From: Desulfobulbaceae bacterium
GTDB lineage: Bacteria; Desulfobacterota; Desulfobulbia; Desulfobulbales; Desulfocapsaceae
Length of the DNA: 62,604 nt
Direction: 5' to 3'
Assembly (NCBI GenBank): GCA_024227155.1
Contig: JAAELB010000302.1
Span: 1-62,604, forward strand
The notes beneath the pieces are model-generated. The model had not been told where the DNA came from and did not search any database. It was given only the letters and a program-made list of their open reading frames with translations. This document shows positions 27,504 to 36,411 of the stretch, in pieces. The position numbers were made by a program, and so were the translations under genes. How positions within the stretch are numbered: position 1 is the stretch's first letter; each line of letters begins with the position of its first letter.

Positions 27504-27719
27504 TTAATTCGCTTTACTCACATCCTCTGCCTGTAGTCCCTTGTCGGTCTTAGCAATGGAAAACTCAACGGCTTCACCTTCCTCAAGGCTTCGAAAACCC
27601 TCCCCTTGAATAGCGCTATAATGAACAAATACGTCTGATTCCCCATCAGGTCTTTCTAAGAAACCATACCCTTTACTCGCATTGAACCATTTAACTTTAC
27701 CCTTCACACGATCAGACAT
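27504..27719 (-). CDS. Cold shock protein (CspA family)
   Basis: The 71-residue protein is a single cold shock domain with RNP1-like [11 protein letters not shown] and RNP2-like DVFVHYSAI motifs, preceded by [11 protein letters not shown]. It binds single-stranded RNA or DNA. The start follows GGGGAGG (13 bp spacing). The leader contains short inverted repeats such as AGACATGTCT (27752-27761), which might fold in the mRNA. Confidence 0.95.
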   Translation of the reverse strand: MSDRVKGKVKWFNASKGYGFLERPDGESDVFVHYSAIQGEGFRSLEEGEAVEFSIAKTDKGLQAEDVSKAN

Positions 27720-27861
27720 ACTACAAGCCTCCCCGTAAAAGTCAGACCAGACCAGACATGTCTAGAATGCAAGACCCGACCTGCATTAATAATTGTAATA
27801 CTTCTATATTTATACACTATAACAAGATGTTAGTAAAGCTGTAAGCTACATTTGCTTTACC

Positions 27862-28060
27862 TTGGACTGAAGCAGGTGTTTGGAAGATATAGGGAATGAT
27901 CCTATCCCCGTAAACCGCAAGAAAGACGGGATAAATGCCTCGAATGTCTCGCTACCTGCTTTTATTGCAGTTTTTCTGGAGTAAGGCACTAAAGGTTATC
28001 GCGCAATCATCCGATACACCTATAGGTGTTTTTCATTCAAGGATGACTGGAAGCACGACT
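27862..28060 (+). promoter_or_regulatory. Structured leader upstream of the Ca-loop protein gene
   Basis: This gene-free stretch (27720-28088) holds several stems on the plus strand: AAGCAGGT (27870-27877) with ACCTGCTT at about 27953, enclosing a TATCCC(C)GT/ACGGGATA hairpin (27903-27932); then a small ACACCTATAGGTGT hairpin followed by five T (28016-28033), itself enclosed by TCATCC/GGATGA. The strong ribosome site AAGGAGGG follows at 28074. A cis-regulatory role is inferred. Part of the structure is a long-form copy of the dispersed repeat. It does not match any riboswitch I know. Confidence 0.4.
27903..27993 (+). repeat. Dispersed repeat, long form
   Basis: Has the CCCCGTAAAC...ACGGGATAA hairpin, then ATAAATGCCTCGAATGTCTC, a variable middle and the standard end GAGTAAGGCACTAAA. 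The same order of blocks recurs at 59572-59728. Confidence 0.7.
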
Positions 28061-28088
28061 CTTTACACCAGCCAAGGAGGGCCCGAAT

Positions 28089-29147
28089 ATGATTATTTCT
28101 GAATCTGCAATACAAATGTATTCTGAGCGAACCGCTGTTGAGAAACATAAGCGCAGTGAATCTCTGAACCTAGGAAAAACAAGAAAGGAATTTCCCGCCC
28201 AGCATCGACGTCGCCGAGAAGACAGCGTTTCTATCTTGCCAAACAGCTTCGGTAAAACACGTCAGACAGTAAAACTGATAGACCAAGAAGTGGATAAAGA
28301 ACAGAGAATGGAAGCTGATCTTAATATTAAACTATTACGTCAGCTTTTTGAACGAATCACAGGGCGTAAATTTCGGATCATCGATCCAATGGATCACCCA
28401 ACAGTCCAACAACCCGATGTAGAGAAGAACATCACAACACCAGAACCTGGCCAGCCACCGACTCCAGCCGGAGAAAGCGGTGGCTTCGACCTATCTTATA
28501 ACTACCATGAATCACATTACGAATATGAAAAAACTGACTTTAAGGCCAGTGGTATTATCAGGACTGGAGATGGAGAGAAAATTGACTTCAATCTTACTCT
28601 TTCAATGAGCCGTGAGTTTTACAGCGAACAAAACCTGCAATTTAGTGCAGAGAATGTCCTAAAAGACCCGTTGGTGGTCAATTTTTCCGGAACTTCTGCC
28701 CAGCTGTCCCAGCGAGACTTTCATTTTGATATTGATGCTGATGGGCACGCAGACCAGATAGCTTTTGTTGCTCCTGGAAGTGGTTTTCTTGCACTTGACA
28801 AAAATAATGATGGAACAATTAATGATGGCAGAGAGCTTTTTGGTGCAATTTCAGGTGATGGCTTTAATGATCTGCGAGAATACGACAGTGATGGTAATAA
28901 CTGGATTGACGAAAATGACACAGTCTATGATAACCTCCGAATCTGGTCAAGAAACAGTGCCGGCGAGGAAAAACTGGTCGCACTCGGCAAGGCGGGTATC
29001 GGTGCCATCTACCTGGAGCATATTGAAACGCTTTTTTCAATTAAAGATGAAAACAATGAACAGCTAGGGCAGGTAAAAGAGAGTGGCCTTGCGATAATGG
29101 AAAGCGGCCAGGTCATCAGCGTGCAACAACTTGATCTTGTGGCATAA
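28089..29147 (+). CDS. Hypothetical protein with EF-hand-like Ca-binding loops
   Basis: This 352-residue protein has no signal peptide. Residues 1-120 are basic and low in structure, about 120-205 are beta-rich, and residues 215-290 carry three DxDxDG-type loops (DIDADGHADQ, DKNNDGTINDG, DSDGNNWIDENDTVY). The last part (LRIWSRNSAGEEKLVALGKAGIGAIYL) matches a widespread uncharacterised family found in Vibrio, Pseudomonas and Geobacter relatives. Calcium binding is likely; the function is unknown. Start ATG 28089 has an excellent AAGGAGGG site, and a strong terminator follows. Confidence 0.75.
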   Translation: MIISESAIQMYSERTAVEKHKRSESLNLGKTRKEFPAQHRRRREDSVSILPNSFGKTRQTVKLIDQEVDKEQRMEADLNIKLLRQLFERITGRKFRIIDPMDHPTVQQPDVEKNITTPEPGQPPTPAGESGGFDLSYNYHESHYEYEKTDFKASGIIRTGDGEKIDFNLTLSMSREFYSEQNLQFSAENVLKDPLVVNFSGTSAQLSQRDFHFDIDADGHADQIAFVAPGSGFLALDKNNDGTINDGRELFGAISGDGFNDLREYDSDGNNWIDENDTVYDNLRIWSRNSAGEEKLVALGKAGIGAIYLEHIETLFSIKDENNEQLGQVKESGLAIMESGQVISVQQLDLVA

Positions 29148-29195
29148 TCATCCTGTAACTTAACCCGAACAGATCGTAACTTTCTAAAATGCTTT

Positions 29196-29235
29196 GATAA
29201 GTACCTTCACGAAATTAATTTCCTAAGGCACTAAA
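29196..29235 (+). repeat. Dispersed palindromic repeat, shortest form
   Basis: GATAAGTACCTTCAC ... CTAAGGCACTAAA with the inner palindrome GAAATTAATTTC; the whole 40 bp folds on itself. It abuts a terminator. Confidence 0.8.
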
Positions 29236-29270
29236 GCCCTTTTGCCACTAACCTGGCAAAAGGGCTTTTC
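29233..29270 (+). terminator. Intrinsic terminator
   Basis: AAAGCCCTTTTGCCA pairs with TGGCAAAAGGGCTTT (15 bp, 6-nt loop), followed by TTTC. It ends the Ca-loop protein gene and can also serve the convergent lipoprotein gene. Confidence 0.88.
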
Positions 29271-29305
29271 GTCAATACCGACGAACCACAAGACCTCTTT
29301 AATCT

Positions 29306-29797
29306 TTATTGATTTATTGGCTCTCCGAATGGGTTCAATCTATTGGCCGCGGCAACATCTACGGTGACATAAAAGTTTGCATGGGTCTTACCAATGCTGT
29401 CATTTTCCAACACAACCATACATGTTTTATTTGGTTTGGTGAATGCGAGCATTACGTTATTATACGTTGCCTCTCCAACAAGTTTCCATTTATGATTTCG
29501 CATAGAAGCGATAATATAGTCTCTGAGTGATGAAATTTCCACCCTGCCTTGATAGACATGGATACCACCCTGAAACGAATCTGTTCGCATTGCCATACTT
29601 TTCTTAGACACAAGGGTCATATCGAGTGGTAATTCAATATCACCGTAACTTTCCACCATTGTGGTCACTGCCGCCAACTCATCGTTCTGAACAGGCTGGA
29701 CAACTTCACCTTTTTTAGCACAACCAGTTGTTAATCCAAGAACTGCGAATAAAACACAAACGTATCCAAGTTTTTTACCAACAGAAAAAAAATGCAT
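29306..29797 (-). CDS. Putative lipoprotein of unknown function
   Basis: The 163-residue precursor has a lipoprotein signal (VCVLFAVLGLTTGC, lipobox LTTGC with Cys26). The mature part is a small alpha/beta domain with ELPLDMTLVSKKSM, SFQGGIHVYQGRVEISSLRDYI and a C-terminal LAFTKPNKTCMVVLE. I know similar uncharacterised lipoproteins from delta-proteobacteria but no function. It probably sits in the inner or outer membrane. Confidence 0.7.
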   Translation of the reverse strand: MHFFSVGKKLGYVCVLFAVLGLTTGCAKKGEVVQPVQNDELAAVTTMVESYGDIELPLDMTLVSKKSMAMRTDSFQGGIHVYQGRVEISSLRDYIIASMRNHKWKLVGEATYNNVMLAFTKPNKTCMVVLENDSIGKTHANFYVTVDVAAANRLNPFGEPINQ

Positions 29798-30051
29798 GGC
29801 TAATTCTCCCTTGTAAATAATATTTTTTCACCTTATAAAGCGACTTAACAAAATCAGAACAGGCGTACTGCAGAAAAATGTTTTTAATCGTCTATTGCTA
29901 TAAACAATTTCGTAAAAATTCAAGCCTATAGAACCAGGCTACCTTATACCATACTCTGTTACATTTACGAACCTTTTTACCATAACTAACAAGCACAGCA
30001 GGTATTCTTCTTTGCTCCAACTCCTTAACCCCGTACTATAAACAAAAAGAT

Positions 30052-30282
30052 ATGAAGTCAATCGTAGTTAAAGATTTACCAATCAGGCTGGGCCAGTTTC
30101 TTAAGTTTGCCGATCTTGTCCAGGATGGCTTTGAAGCAAAGATTCGCATCCAGGAAGGTGAGGTTATGGTAAATGGTGAAGTTGAAACAAGACGCGGCAA
30201 ACAATTATCAGAAAACGACGTTGTGAGCTACGCCAATACATCTTTCACTGTTTGTAGTTCACAGCCCAACCCGAATAAATAG
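30052..30282 (+). CDS. RNA-binding S4-domain protein (YbcJ-like)
   Basis: The 76-residue protein is a single S4 domain: IRLGQFLKFADLVQDGFEAKIRIQEGEVMVNGEVETRRGKQL is the typical alpha-L motif of YbcJ/YaaA small S4 proteins. It likely binds structured RNA such as rRNA; the exact target is unknown. Confidence 0.85.
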   Translation: MKSIVVKDLPIRLGQFLKFADLVQDGFEAKIRIQEGEVMVNGEVETRRGKQLSENDVVSYANTSFTVCSSQPNPNK

Positions 30283-30300
30283 GAACTTTTTGAAATACTT

Positions 30301-30367
30301 GGATAAGTACCTTCACCAAATTATTTTCTGCCACAAAAACGCAGAATATAATTTATAAGGTTCTAAA
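30301..30367 (+). repeat. Dispersed palindromic repeat, with nested hairpin
   Basis: Begins GGATAAGTACCTTCACC and ends TAAGGTTCTAAA; a TTCTGC...GCAGAA hairpin lies inside. It sits between the convergent S4 and pepA genes. Confidence 0.75.
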
Positions 30368-30424
30368 TAAAATGTGGCAATGTTTCATAAAGACTGTGAT
30401 TATTTATGTATCCGTGTCAGCTGC

Positions 30425-31975
30425 CTAACTCTTTTTTTGTGATCTGAGCATTGAACTTCCTTCAGCTCTCCAGTTGCGGACAAATTCAATAAGTGTTCTG
30501 GTACCAATTCCTGATGGCCCCTTTGGAACATAGGTTTTTTCGGTAAAATCCCACGCTGTTCCAGCAATATCAAGATGAGCCCATGGCGTGTCGCCGACAA
30601 ATTTATGTAAATATTCCGCAGCAGTAATAGACCCTGCTGGGCGTCCACCAGTATTTTTAATATCGGCAACCTTGGATTTTATCTGTTTGGCATATGCAGG
30701 TCCAAGTGGCAATCTCCAGAGAGGTTCCCCCGCCCGTAGTCCAGCTTTGGCCAATGTTTTTGCAAGCGTGTCATTATTACACATTAAACCTGAGTGATGA
30801 TGACCCAATGCAATGATAACTGCCCCCGTAAGCGTCGCTAGATCAATAACACAACTCGGCTCATATGTTGCGATACCATAAGCCAGTGCGTCCGCTAAAA
30901 TAAGCCTTCCCTCGGCATCCGTGTTCTCAATCTCAGAAGTAACGCCATTAAAATGACCGATAATGTCTCCGGGTTTAACTGCCCCACCACCATTCATATT
31001 ATCGGTGGAAGGAACGAGACAGATAACCCGAACCTTTGGTTTCTCAAGAGCTATAGCCTCCATTGCAGCAATAACCGCGCCACCACCACACATGTCGTAT
31101 TTCATGTCCATCATGCCCTGGGATGGTTTTATGCTAATTCCACCGGAGTCAAAGGTAAGTCCCTTACCAACCAGCATAATGGTATCCTGGTATTTTTCCG
31201 GGCAGTAGTCCACGACTACAAGTTTTGGTGCTTCATGGGAACCTTGATTTACGGCAAGGATTCCTCCCATGCCGAGCTTTTTCATATCACCTTTTTCAAA
31301 GATGGTGGTCTCTACATTATCAAGACCAGAAAGTTTTTTGCCAAACTTTGCAAAGTCACTCGGCGTCCAGCCGTTGCCAGGCTCATTTGCCATATCTCTT
31401 GACACACAGCCTGCCCCTGCACTGTTCAATCCGCGCTTGATGCTTCTGCGAACTCCTTGTCCCTTGGATACAGAAACTACTGACACCCTGCGAACACCCT
31501 GATAAGCATCATCGTCTTTTTTCTTATACTTCAAGAACTGATACAGGCCCAACTGCAGGCCCTCAACCAGATATTCGCTGAAACTATTTTCATCAATTTC
31601 TTTAAATGCTGGCAGTTTAACTGCCAGTTGTTTGATCTTGCTACTCTTACAGATTTGAGCAATGACACCTCCCGCGGTTCTAAAGCGATCATTGAGTTCA
31701 CCAGCACTTTCACCACCCCCAATTTCACCGAGGCCAACTACAAGAATACGTTTGCTGGATATACTCTTTTTGGTAGAATCTTTCTGGGTAAAAGGAGGAT
31801 AGAGAAGAAGTTTTTGCTCCTCTTTTGCAGTAAACTCGGGACTCAGGGTAAGACCTTGAAAGATCTTATCATTGACTGGCTTGCCTTTTTTATCAAGGAC
31901 TGCAAAAACAACCAACAAGTCGCTGCGAACATCTTCCGCTTTCTTTTTCGAGACCACGATATCTAGGACATTCAT
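30425..31975 (-). CDS. pepA: Leucyl aminopeptidase (M17)
   Basis: The 516-residue enzyme carries the M17 signature NTDAEGRL, the metal-binding GKGLTFDSGGISIKPSQGMMDMKYDMCGG block and the C-terminal PWAHLDIAGTAW. It is a cytosolic two-metal aminopeptidase that forms hexamers. The length and both domains are intact. Some family members also bind DNA (E. coli PepA), which cannot be judged here. Confidence 0.96.
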   Translation of the reverse strand: MNVLDIVVSKKKAEDVRSDLLVVFAVLDKKGKPVNDKIFQGLTLSPEFTAKEEQKLLLYPPFTQKDSTKKSISSKRILVVGLGEIGGGESAGELNDRFRTAGGVIAQICKSSKIKQLAVKLPAFKEIDENSFSEYLVEGLQLGLYQFLKYKKKDDDAYQGVRRVSVVSVSKGQGVRRSIKRGLNSAGAGCVSRDMANEPGNGWTPSDFAKFGKKLSGLDNVETTIFEKGDMKKLGMGGILAVNQGSHEAPKLVVVDYCPEKYQDTIMLVGKGLTFDSGGISIKPSQGMMDMKYDMCGGGAVIAAMEAIALEKPKVRVICLVPSTDNMNGGGAVKPGDIIGHFNGVTSEIENTDAEGRLILADALAYGIATYEPSCVIDLATLTGAVIIALGHHHSGLMCNNDTLAKTLAKAGLRAGEPLWRLPLGPAYAKQIKSKVADIKNTGGRPAGSITAAEYLHKFVGDTPWAHLDIAGTAWDFTEKTYVPKGPSGIGTRTLIEFVRNWRAEGSSMLRSQKKS

Positions 31976-32099
31976 TGTGTACCTTATAGGAAAAATTGTA
32001 GTTTTGTTACTAGCGCTTTATTATCAGGTAATTTACAGTATAATTCAATATCATTTGAGAATAGTTGATAAATTTATCGACTATTCTTTTACTGGTTAT

Positions 32100-32117
32100 C
32101 CCCTTATGGGGTGTTAG
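32100..32117 (+). repeat. Short leader hairpin shared with 49162-49179
   Basis: The 18-bp segment CCCCTTATGGGGTGTTAG contains a CCCC/GGGG stem and lies 70 bp before the CNNM gene. Its near twin lies 37 bp before the second FAD oxidoreductase gene. A second GC-rich hairpin (CTCCCC...GGGAAGGAG) follows here. Confidence 0.4.
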
Positions 32118-32187
32118 ATACCGCCTCCCCGTTATGGGAAGGAGTCTTACCAAGAGTTAATTATCCTTAAAAAGGAGTAAACATTTC

Positions 32188-33258
32188 GTGCTGCAAACAC
32201 TACTTATTTCTGTAACACTCGCTATCACGGTTTCTGCCCTCTGTTCCATCTGCGAGGCTGTACTCTACTCAATCACTGCCAGCCAGGTGGAAATGCTCAA
32301 AAAAAAAGGTCATGGGGCAGCAGAACATCTCCAGACCCTACGCTCCGACATTGAGGAACCAATTACTGCAATTCTTACCCTGAATACTATCGCAAACACT
32401 ATCGGAGCGGCTGTTGCAGGGGCCGCAGTTGCAAAATTATACGGTGACGAAAATCTGTTTGTTTTTTCAGCTGCCTTCACCCTTGCCATTTTGATTTTTT
32501 CTGAAATATTGCCAAAAACCATTGGCGTAACGTATGCTTATAAACTCGCTCCAATAATAACATATCCACTCAAGACAATGGTAGTCGTGCTAAAACCAAT
32601 TGTCTGGCTCTGCAGAACAATAACCGGCCTGCTGCCACAGAAGGTGGAAGAGACCATATCAGCAGAAGAGCTACAGACCATTGCCTCACTCTCAAGGGAA
32701 TCAGGGGACCTGGAGGAAAATGAAGAAAAAGTCATCAACAATATAATTGAACTCAAGTCGAAAATAGTTCGACAGGTTATGACGCCACGTACGGTTACTT
32801 TTTCAATGAATGAACATATAACCGTTGAAAATGCCATGGAAATGCTGATCAAACTCAGCAGCCACAGCAGGATCCCGATTTACAACAGGGAACCTAATAA
32901 CGTGACGGGGATAATAATGCGTAAGGATGTCCTGCAAGCTGCAGCCGAAGGCAAACCAAAGTTAACATTATCTCGATTTAAGACACCAGCCCATTTTGTT
33001 CCTGAAACAGCACCATTAAACCGGATTCTTATTGATTTCTTTGATCGGAGGCAGCATCTATTTGTGGTTGTTGACGAGTACGGCACAATGACCGGCATCA
33101 TTTCGATGGAAGATGTCCTGGAGGAGATTGTTGGCAGAGAAATCATTGATGAGACTGATAAAGAAAAAGATATGCGGGAACTGGCAAGATCCCAGACAAT
33201 AGAATCGCAAATCAACGTCGAGGAAACATCTGATCAACAAGAAAAAACCACAAGCTGA
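32188..33258 (+). CDS. CNNM/CorC (HlyC/TlyC-type) membrane protein with CBS pair
   Basis: The 356-residue protein has an N-terminal DUF21/CNNM membrane domain (about residues 1-150, with SALCSICEAVLYSITASQVE and the EILPKTIGV motif) and a CBS pair from about residue 205 (VMTPRTVTFSMNEHITVENAM; VVDEYGTMTGIISMEDVLEEIVG). Family members are linked to Mg and Co homeostasis. The C-terminal transporter-associated domain is missing, so this is a short version. The GTG start at 32188 is preceded by AAGGAG. Confidence 0.88.
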   Translation: MLQTLLISVTLAITVSALCSICEAVLYSITASQVEMLKKKGHGAAEHLQTLRSDIEEPITAILTLNTIANTIGAAVAGAAVAKLYGDENLFVFSAAFTLAILIFSEILPKTIGVTYAYKLAPIITYPLKTMVVVLKPIVWLCRTITGLLPQKVEETISAEELQTIASLSRESGDLEENEEKVINNIIELKSKIVRQVMTPRTVTFSMNEHITVENAMEMLIKLSSHSRIPIYNREPNNVTGIIMRKDVLQAAAEGKPKLTLSRFKTPAHFVPETAPLNRILIDFFDRRQHLFVVVDEYGTMTGIISMEDVLEEIVGREIIDETDKEKDMRELARSQTIESQINVEETSDQQEKTTS

Positions 33259-33286
33259 GATTGTGGGAGATAGTGGTTCGAAGCTC

Positions 33287-34387
33287 TTAATTTACAAATG
33301 TTAGCCTGAGACTGACATTTTTTGAATATCCATCTCGAACGATCGTAAAAGATACTTCATCACCAACCTCAAATTTCTCAAGTTCTGCACGCATATCTTC
33401 GTAGGAACTGACTTTGACCCCGGCAACCGCTATAATGATGTCCCCTAAAATAACTTCCCCCCTGTACTGCGAGGTTGGCTGCAAACCAGCCTGCTCAGCA
33501 GGGCTGCTTCTTGCAACATGCAAAATAAGAACACCGTCAATACCAAGTTTTTTGGCCACACGTTCATCAGCCAGCGTTACACCAATTCCGGGCTGTATGA
33601 ACCTGCCATGTTCAATGACCTTGGGAACAATATTATTTACAATGTCAACAGCAACAGCAAAACCTATTCCGGCATAGGCACCGGAAGGACTGTAAATGGC
33701 GGTATTTACCCCAATCAATCGCCCTGCGCTATCCAGCAACGGCCCGCCGGAATTGCCGGGATTAATAGCCGCATCGGTTTGAATAACCCCTCGTATAACC
33801 CTGCCGGTAACAGCTTTGATTTCACGGTTCAATGCGGAAATAATGCCGGAAGTTATAGTTTGGTCCAGACCAAAAGGATTGCCAATGGCAAAAACTTTCT
33901 GCCCTACAAGCAGATCATCTGAACTTCCTATTGTGATGGGTTTCAATAGATGGTTCGGGGCATCGATCTGCAGAACGGCAATATCTTTATCTGGAGCTAC
34001 ACCTACAACTACCGCCTTCCAGCTGGAGTTATCCGCCATCGTCACCTGCAACCGGTTTGCATCACTAATCACATGGTAATTGGTGACGATACGGCCCTGT
34101 TTATCCCATACAAAACCGGAACCGGTCCCCTGGGGTATCTCCACCGCATTGAGGGAAAAAAAGTCTCGTTTTAATGCGATACTTGTAACGTAAACAACAG
34201 ATGATGAATTTTCACGAAAAATATCAATGGTATTTTGTTCATCACCAGCCAGGTCACCTCTTGCAGTGACGGCCCTTGGCTCTACAACAGGACCAGAAAA
34301 AAAACGTTCTACCGGATCAATGAGAAGCCACAGGGCTAACGCAATAACCACTAAAAGAGTTAAGGGTGATGTGGAGAGGGATTTCAT
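33287..34387 (-). CDS. HtrA/DegS-type trypsin-like serine protease with one PDZ domain
   Basis: This 366-residue protein has an N-terminal membrane anchor (LTLLVVIALALWLLI), a protease domain with the full triad His105 (TNYHVI), Asp135 (DKDIAV) and Ser213 (GNSGGPL), and one PDZ domain from about residue 275. The single PDZ and uncleaved anchor suggest a DegS-like periplasmic sensor or quality-control protease. No sigma factor system is adjacent. Confidence 0.93.
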   Translation of the reverse strand: MKSLSTSPLTLLVVIALALWLLIDPVERFFSGPVVEPRAVTARGDLAGDEQNTIDIFRENSSSVVYVTSIALKRDFFSLNAVEIPQGTGSGFVWDKQGRIVTNYHVISDANRLQVTMADNSSWKAVVVGVAPDKDIAVLQIDAPNHLLKPITIGSSDDLLVGQKVFAIGNPFGLDQTITSGIISALNREIKAVTGRVIRGVIQTDAAINPGNSGGPLLDSAGRLIGVNTAIYSPSGAYAGIGFAVAVDIVNNIVPKVIEHGRFIQPGIGVTLADERVAKKLGIDGVLILHVARSSPAEQAGLQPTSQYRGEVILGDIIIAVAGVKVSSYEDMRAELEKFEVGDEVSFTIVRDGYSKNVSLRLTFVN

Positions 34388-34402
34388 CTTTACACCGATT
34401 TA

Positions 34403-35785
34403 CTAAAGATTCAAAAATACTTTTGCCACCCAGAAATAGACAAAAACCCCAAGAATATCAATTGAAGTGGTCACAAATGGACCGGTGGCAATTGCCGCAT
34501 CCACATCAAACCTTTTGAGAATGAGTGGGATCACTGTACCAAGAGTCGCGGACATAGCCATACAGAAAAAAACCGATATACCAACCACAAGACCAAGGAG
34601 GGCTGGCTCTCTAAACCCAACAGATGCAATTACACCAAGAAATAGTCCATAAATCAGGCCCAAAATAAGGCCTACCCTCATCTCTTTGAAAACTACGCGG
34701 TACGATTCATTCAGGTTGATTCTGCCAGTTGCAATCCCGCGGACCACTATTGTGGAGGATTGAGTGGCAATGTTACCACCCATACCAATTACCACAGGGA
34801 TAAATGAAGCCAGAACGATCACTTTAGACAATTCCTCCTCAAAGGCACCAATGATGAGCATGGCCATAACACCACCTATCCACGAGGCAAAAAGCCATGG
34901 GGCCCGGATAAAGGCGTTTTCCTTGGTGGATTTAAGAAGAATTTCGCGATCTTTACCTGCACCGGCCATCTGCAGGAATTCCTCCGAGGCCTCTTCACGG
35001 ATGACGTCTATAATATCGTCAACAGTCACTATTCCCACAAGGGTATAGTTTGAGTCAACAACCGGTACAGCGAGAAAATTATATTTGGAAACAACGTGCG
35101 CGACCTCACCCTGATCGGTGTCTGTGGTGACTGAAATGACCTTGGAGTTCATTATTTCTTTTAGCTTCCGCTCAGCTGAATGCATCAAAAGTTCACGGAG
35201 GGAAACAACCCCTGAGAGTTTAAAATCTCCATGAATAATGTAGAGGTAAAAGACCATCTCTTTTTCTTCACTTCTCTTCTGAATACTGGTGATCGCTTCT
35301 CCGGCAGTCAGATCTTCGTCTAGGCACATAAAGTCCGGAGACATCAAGCCACCGGCACTCTCGGGATCGTATTGCAGAAGTTCTTCAACCTCTTCACGAT
35401 CCTTTTTTTCCATATGTTCCCTAATGTCATCGGCAATCTCATCCGGCAGAATTTCCAGGAGATCCACCGCATCATCAGAGGGCATTTCTGACATGATTTC
35501 CGCCATGTACTGTGGCGTTAAACCCTTGACGAGATCTGTTACATGTAGGGAATCAAGTTCGCTTAAGAACTCACCAACCGAATTGTTTTTAACAATGATA
35601 TCAAAAACAGCCGTTCTCTCTTCATCTGTCAGATGGCGATACACCCAGGCCATATCTGCAGGGTGGGTTTTACGAAGAAGCTTCATCAGGTGTTCTATCG
35701 CACCACGTCGGTTCAACCGTCGAACCATGTCAAGAATCACCATCCCTTCGTTGCCAACAAGCTCTCTTTTAGCCTTATTTTCCAT
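34403..35785 (-). CDS. mgtE: Magnesium transporter MgtE
   Basis: The roughly 460-residue protein has the MgtE N domain (HPADMAWVYRHLTDEERTAVF, DLLEILPDEIADDI), two CBS domains (YDPESAGGLMSPDFMCL; VVDSNYTLVGIVTVDDIIDVI) and five C-terminal helices with the pore motif MGGNIATQSSTIVVRG. The cytosolic domains act as a Mg sensor that closes the channel. The start is uncertain: ATG 35785 gives the family length, while the frame is open back to 35875. Confidence 0.93.
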   Translation of the reverse strand: MENKAKRELVGNEGMVILDMVRRLNRRGAIEHLMKLLRKTHPADMAWVYRHLTDEERTAVFDIIVKNNSVGEFLSELDSLHVTDLVKGLTPQYMAEIMSEMPSDDAVDLLEILPDEIADDIREHMEKKDREEVEELLQYDPESAGGLMSPDFMCLDEDLTAGEAITSIQKRSEEKEMVFYLYIIHGDFKLSGVVSLRELLMHSAERKLKEIMNSKVISVTTDTDQGEVAHVVSKYNFLAVPVVDSNYTLVGIVTVDDIIDVIREEASEEFLQMAGAGKDREILLKSTKENAFIRAPWLFASWIGGVMAMLIIGAFEEELSKVIVLASFIPVVIGMGGNIATQSSTIVVRGIATGRINLNESYRVVFKEMRVGLILGLIYGLFLGVIASVGFREPALLGLVVGISVFFCMAMSATLGTVIPLILKRFDVDAAIATGPFVTTSIDILGVFVYFWVAKVFLNL

Positions 35786-35934
35786 ATATAACACCGCCAA
35801 TGAAGTTATGATAACCGGTTGCCTGAACCGAATAGATCGGTCTTTTTGAAATGGCTGCATAGCCACTGCGTGCAACCTTATATTCTACCTAAAAGCAATT
35901 AAGGAGGTCAATTATTAATTGTAAATCGAACACT

Positions 35935-35962
35935 TTTAGTGCCTTACCCAACAAAAGCAGCA
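35935..35962 (-). repeat. Dispersed repeat end, minus orientation
   Basis: TTTAGTGCCTTA (reverse complement of the repeat's end) followed by ACAAAAGCAGC, matching the end of the long form at 27903-27993. It lies between mgtE and the DUF2065 gene. Confidence 0.65.
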
Positions 35963-36015
35963 AGAGGCGAATAGATTGAAGAGAGAAGTGTAACTTAAAA
36001 AAGAGAAACAGTGAG

Positions 36016-36216
36016 CTAGGAGAAAAGTGAAGTTTTCTGTACAACAAAGCAGATAATCAAGCCAGCACCCATGGCCACAAGTCCAACGGCCCTTAGCTGA
36101 GCGGGATGAACGCTACTCAGCTTCCGGAGCCACTCCTGCATTGCCTCTGGAGCAGCAACATATGGAAGACCTTCAAGGATGAGGATTAAACCTATGAGCA
36201 ATATTAATAATTTCAT
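36016..36216 (-). CDS. DUF2065 small membrane protein (YjeT-like)
   Basis: A 66-residue protein with two hydrophobic helices around the conserved EGLPYVAAPEAMQEWLRKL and LRAVGLVAMGAGL segments, typical of DUF2065. Inner-membrane location is clear; the function is unknown. In E. coli the relative YjeT is next to hflC and purA, whereas here mgtE and purM are the neighbours. Confidence 0.85.
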   Translation of the reverse strand: MKLLILLIGLILILEGLPYVAAPEAMQEWLRKLSSVHPAQLRAVGLVAMGAGLIICFVVQKTSLFS

Positions 36217-36312
36217 AGGCAGGCTATTTAACAAAGAGAAAGTAATTTTGCAACACAGATAAGATGGATAACCATTTTATCCAAACATTTCTCTTGTCCT
36301 CATTCAATTGCA

Positions 36313-36341
36313 TTGCTTTTTCAATACGGGCCTAATATTAT
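36313..36341 (+). promoter_or_regulatory. Possible sigma70-type promoter for purM
   Basis: TTGCTT (36313-36318) and TATTAT (36336-36341) with a 17-bp spacer, 71 bp before the purM start. Confidence 0.4.
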
Positions 36342-36411
36342 GGCATATGTATATTTCTTTTTTCGCGTAGTACACCTTTTGTTTGCAATTTAAAATTTTT
36401 CAACCATACAT

